Shown: positions 62,923-64,000 of the stretch, piece after piece | Position numbering within the stretch: the stretch's first letter is position 1 | Layout of the letters: each line of letters begins with the position of its first letter | Assembly (NCBI GenBank): GCA_945910005.1 | Contig: OX246744.1 | Coordinates: forward strand, 41,717,391-41,781,390 | Direction of reading: 5' to 3' | From: Isoperla grammatica | Taxonomy: Eukaryota > Arthropoda > Insecta > Plecoptera > Perlodidae | DNA length: 64,000 nt | Program-made: the position numbers and the translations under genes | The notes under the pieces: generated by a model | What the model was told of the DNA's origin: nothing | Database searches by the model: none | The model's input: the letters and a program-made list of their open reading frames with translations, nothing else

Positions 62923-63555
62923 CTAAGGGTTACACTGTTTGGATACCTCATTGTAGACGCCCCCCCTAGGACACAAGTGCAGTACAGGAAACAGTCTCCC
63001 ATCTTCCCTGTGACAGATATAATAGATACTAGGGTTCTCAATGAGTCCGCCATCTTGGCCTAGTACTAAACAAGATGGCACCGGCCGCTCCAAGCATGGT
63101 CGCGAGGTGAGGGGAAGACTGCACACCTGCGTGGCAGCGTTATAGGCCACGCCCACTTCGCAAGACTCATGGAACGCCTGGAACCCAAACGAGTCGTCCT
63201 CCTCGTCCAATAGGAGATACTCCGAGACGAAGCCGGGATCTTCTTCGTCAGGGTTGACACAGATGTACCAGCGTGTACAATCAAACGGATCGGGGAAGAA
63301 CCCTACACTGGTGCACACGAACCGGAAGGGGTTCTCCGAGCATGATGAACTGTGTGCAGAACATCCGCTCTCTGGTAGGTAACAGGAAGTACCCTCGACG
63401 CAGGTTTCGACGGTCTCGACGACAAAACCGGATGTTCCATTGCCGAGACATAGCTGCACTTCGGAGCAGTTAGAGTTGCAGACTAGGTGACCGACTGTCA
63501 TGCAGTCTTCTGCTTGCACCGGCTGCTGGGCGGTACACAAAACCACGCTCATACC
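62923..63555 (-). CDS. Chitin-binding (peritrophin-type) protein, terminal exon
   Basis: Minus-strand exon after acceptor TTTGCTTACAG, phase 0 as in the 54956 gene, 210 codons then TAG. The first residues (GMSVVLCTAQQPVQA) look like the end of a signal peptide, so a short first exon should lie upstream, beyond 63.6 kb and probably outside the window. Three cysteine modules follow: CMTVGHLVCNSNCSEVQLC..., a CBM14 with GFFPDPFDCTRWYIC...CEVGVAYN...C, and PSCLVLGQDGGLIENPSIYY ending VYNEVSKQC. It lacks the Thr-rich stalk and the last CBM14 of its paralog. An alternative is a splice donor at the last cysteine codon (TGT-AAC), leading to further exons. The gene is convergent with its paralog. Confidence 0.8.
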   Translation of the reverse strand, partial: GMSVVLCTAQQPVQAEDCMTVGHLVCNSNCSEVQLCLGNGTSGFVVETVETCVEGTSCYLPESGCSAHSSSCSENPFRFVCTSVGFFPDPFDCTRWYICVNPDEEDPGFVSEYLLLDEEDDSFGFQAFHESCEVGVAYNAATQVCSLPLTSRPCLERPVPSCLVLGQDGGLIENPSIYYICHREDGRLFPVLHLCPRGGVYNEVSKQCNP

Positions 63556-64000
63556 CTGTAAGCAAAGTAGCGTGCCAGAATATAGTTATAGTCGCGTCAA
63601 ATTAACTTGCAAGGTGTTGTCGTCACGGATTATGTGATAGGGAAGTGACGCGTGTGACAACTACCAACCTAGATCTAGTTGCATCCCGTTCTCCTGCCTC
63701 AGGTATTGTAGTGATAATATCGCCCGCATGTTGTCAGACGTGGTAGGGTCGCATTCCATTCACGGTCGGTGCAGTCAATGCAGTGGACAATAACAATACA
63801 GGTATCGGGAAATCCCGCGGGGAATACCGTTGAAATAGACCGTGTGGAGCGACCGTCTCTTCTCAGAATTTAGGAGGGCAACTCGCTTCTTACGGCGTGG
63901 TTAGTATACTGAGTATGCTGACAAAGCTGAGTGTTCCAGTATTAAGCTGCTTACTTCGCTGACAGTAAAGATCGGTTTGAAAACACTTTCCGAAAGTTTA
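63556..64000. other. Upstream intron or flank, no exon seen
   Basis: No start codon with signal-like residues and a donor is visible on the minus strand here. Confidence 0.5.

Overview
This is metazoan nuclear DNA, most probably from an arthropod. The evidence is split genes with GT-AG introns and TATA boxes, two secreted chitin-binding (peritrophin, CBM14-type) proteins, a Ty3/gypsy LTR retrotransposon, tRNA- and 5S-derived SINEs, and very dense palindromic MITEs and micro/minisatellites. A crustacean is plausible, but the sequence does not prove it. There are no bacterial features. A 200-N assembly gap lies at 49657-49856.

Positions 1-24.4 kb hold three consecutive, same-orientation copies of an ~8.3-8.8 kb unit (A, B, C). 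A and B are near-identical by eye and C is older. A fourth, more diverged unit (D) lies at about 28.9-33.8 kb. Each unit carries, on the minus strand, one two-exon gene: an 18-codon signal-peptide exon behind a TATAAAAG promoter, a phase-0 intron, then an exon with an acidic Ala-Asp-Asp/Leu or Ala-Asp-Val propeptide, a basic (furin-type) cleavage site, and a low-complexity Gly/Pro/Trp-rich region. In C and D this is followed by a nearly invariant seven-cysteine C-terminal domain. C (199 aa) and D (167 aa) are intact. In A and B the middle region has become a 33-bp minisatellite (11-residue units; 27 and 21 full units) and the reading frame stops before the cysteine domain. A also has an early stop. 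The layout is that of a secreted, processed, defence-peptide-like precursor. I cannot assign it to a named family, and it is the most interesting content of the window.

Positions 24.4-40.4 kb are mostly nested transposons (tRNA-Gly-derived SINE, Harbinger-, hAT- and Tc1/mariner-type MITEs, a decayed Harbinger-like transposase) and satellites, including a TATCGATA-rich array. Positions 40403-49306 are a young Ty3/gypsy element with unusually long (~2.1-2.2 kb) LTRs, intact gag and pol, a -1 gag/pol overlap and no env.

Positions 54.7-63.6 kb hold two convergent paralogous chitin-binding genes. The plus-strand gene (54956-58684) has a triplicated TATA-box promoter and a triplicated 3' splice region. 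The minus-strand gene (62923-63555) is a terminal exon whose first exon is probably outside the window. The remaining DNA is MITEs and AT-rich sequence.
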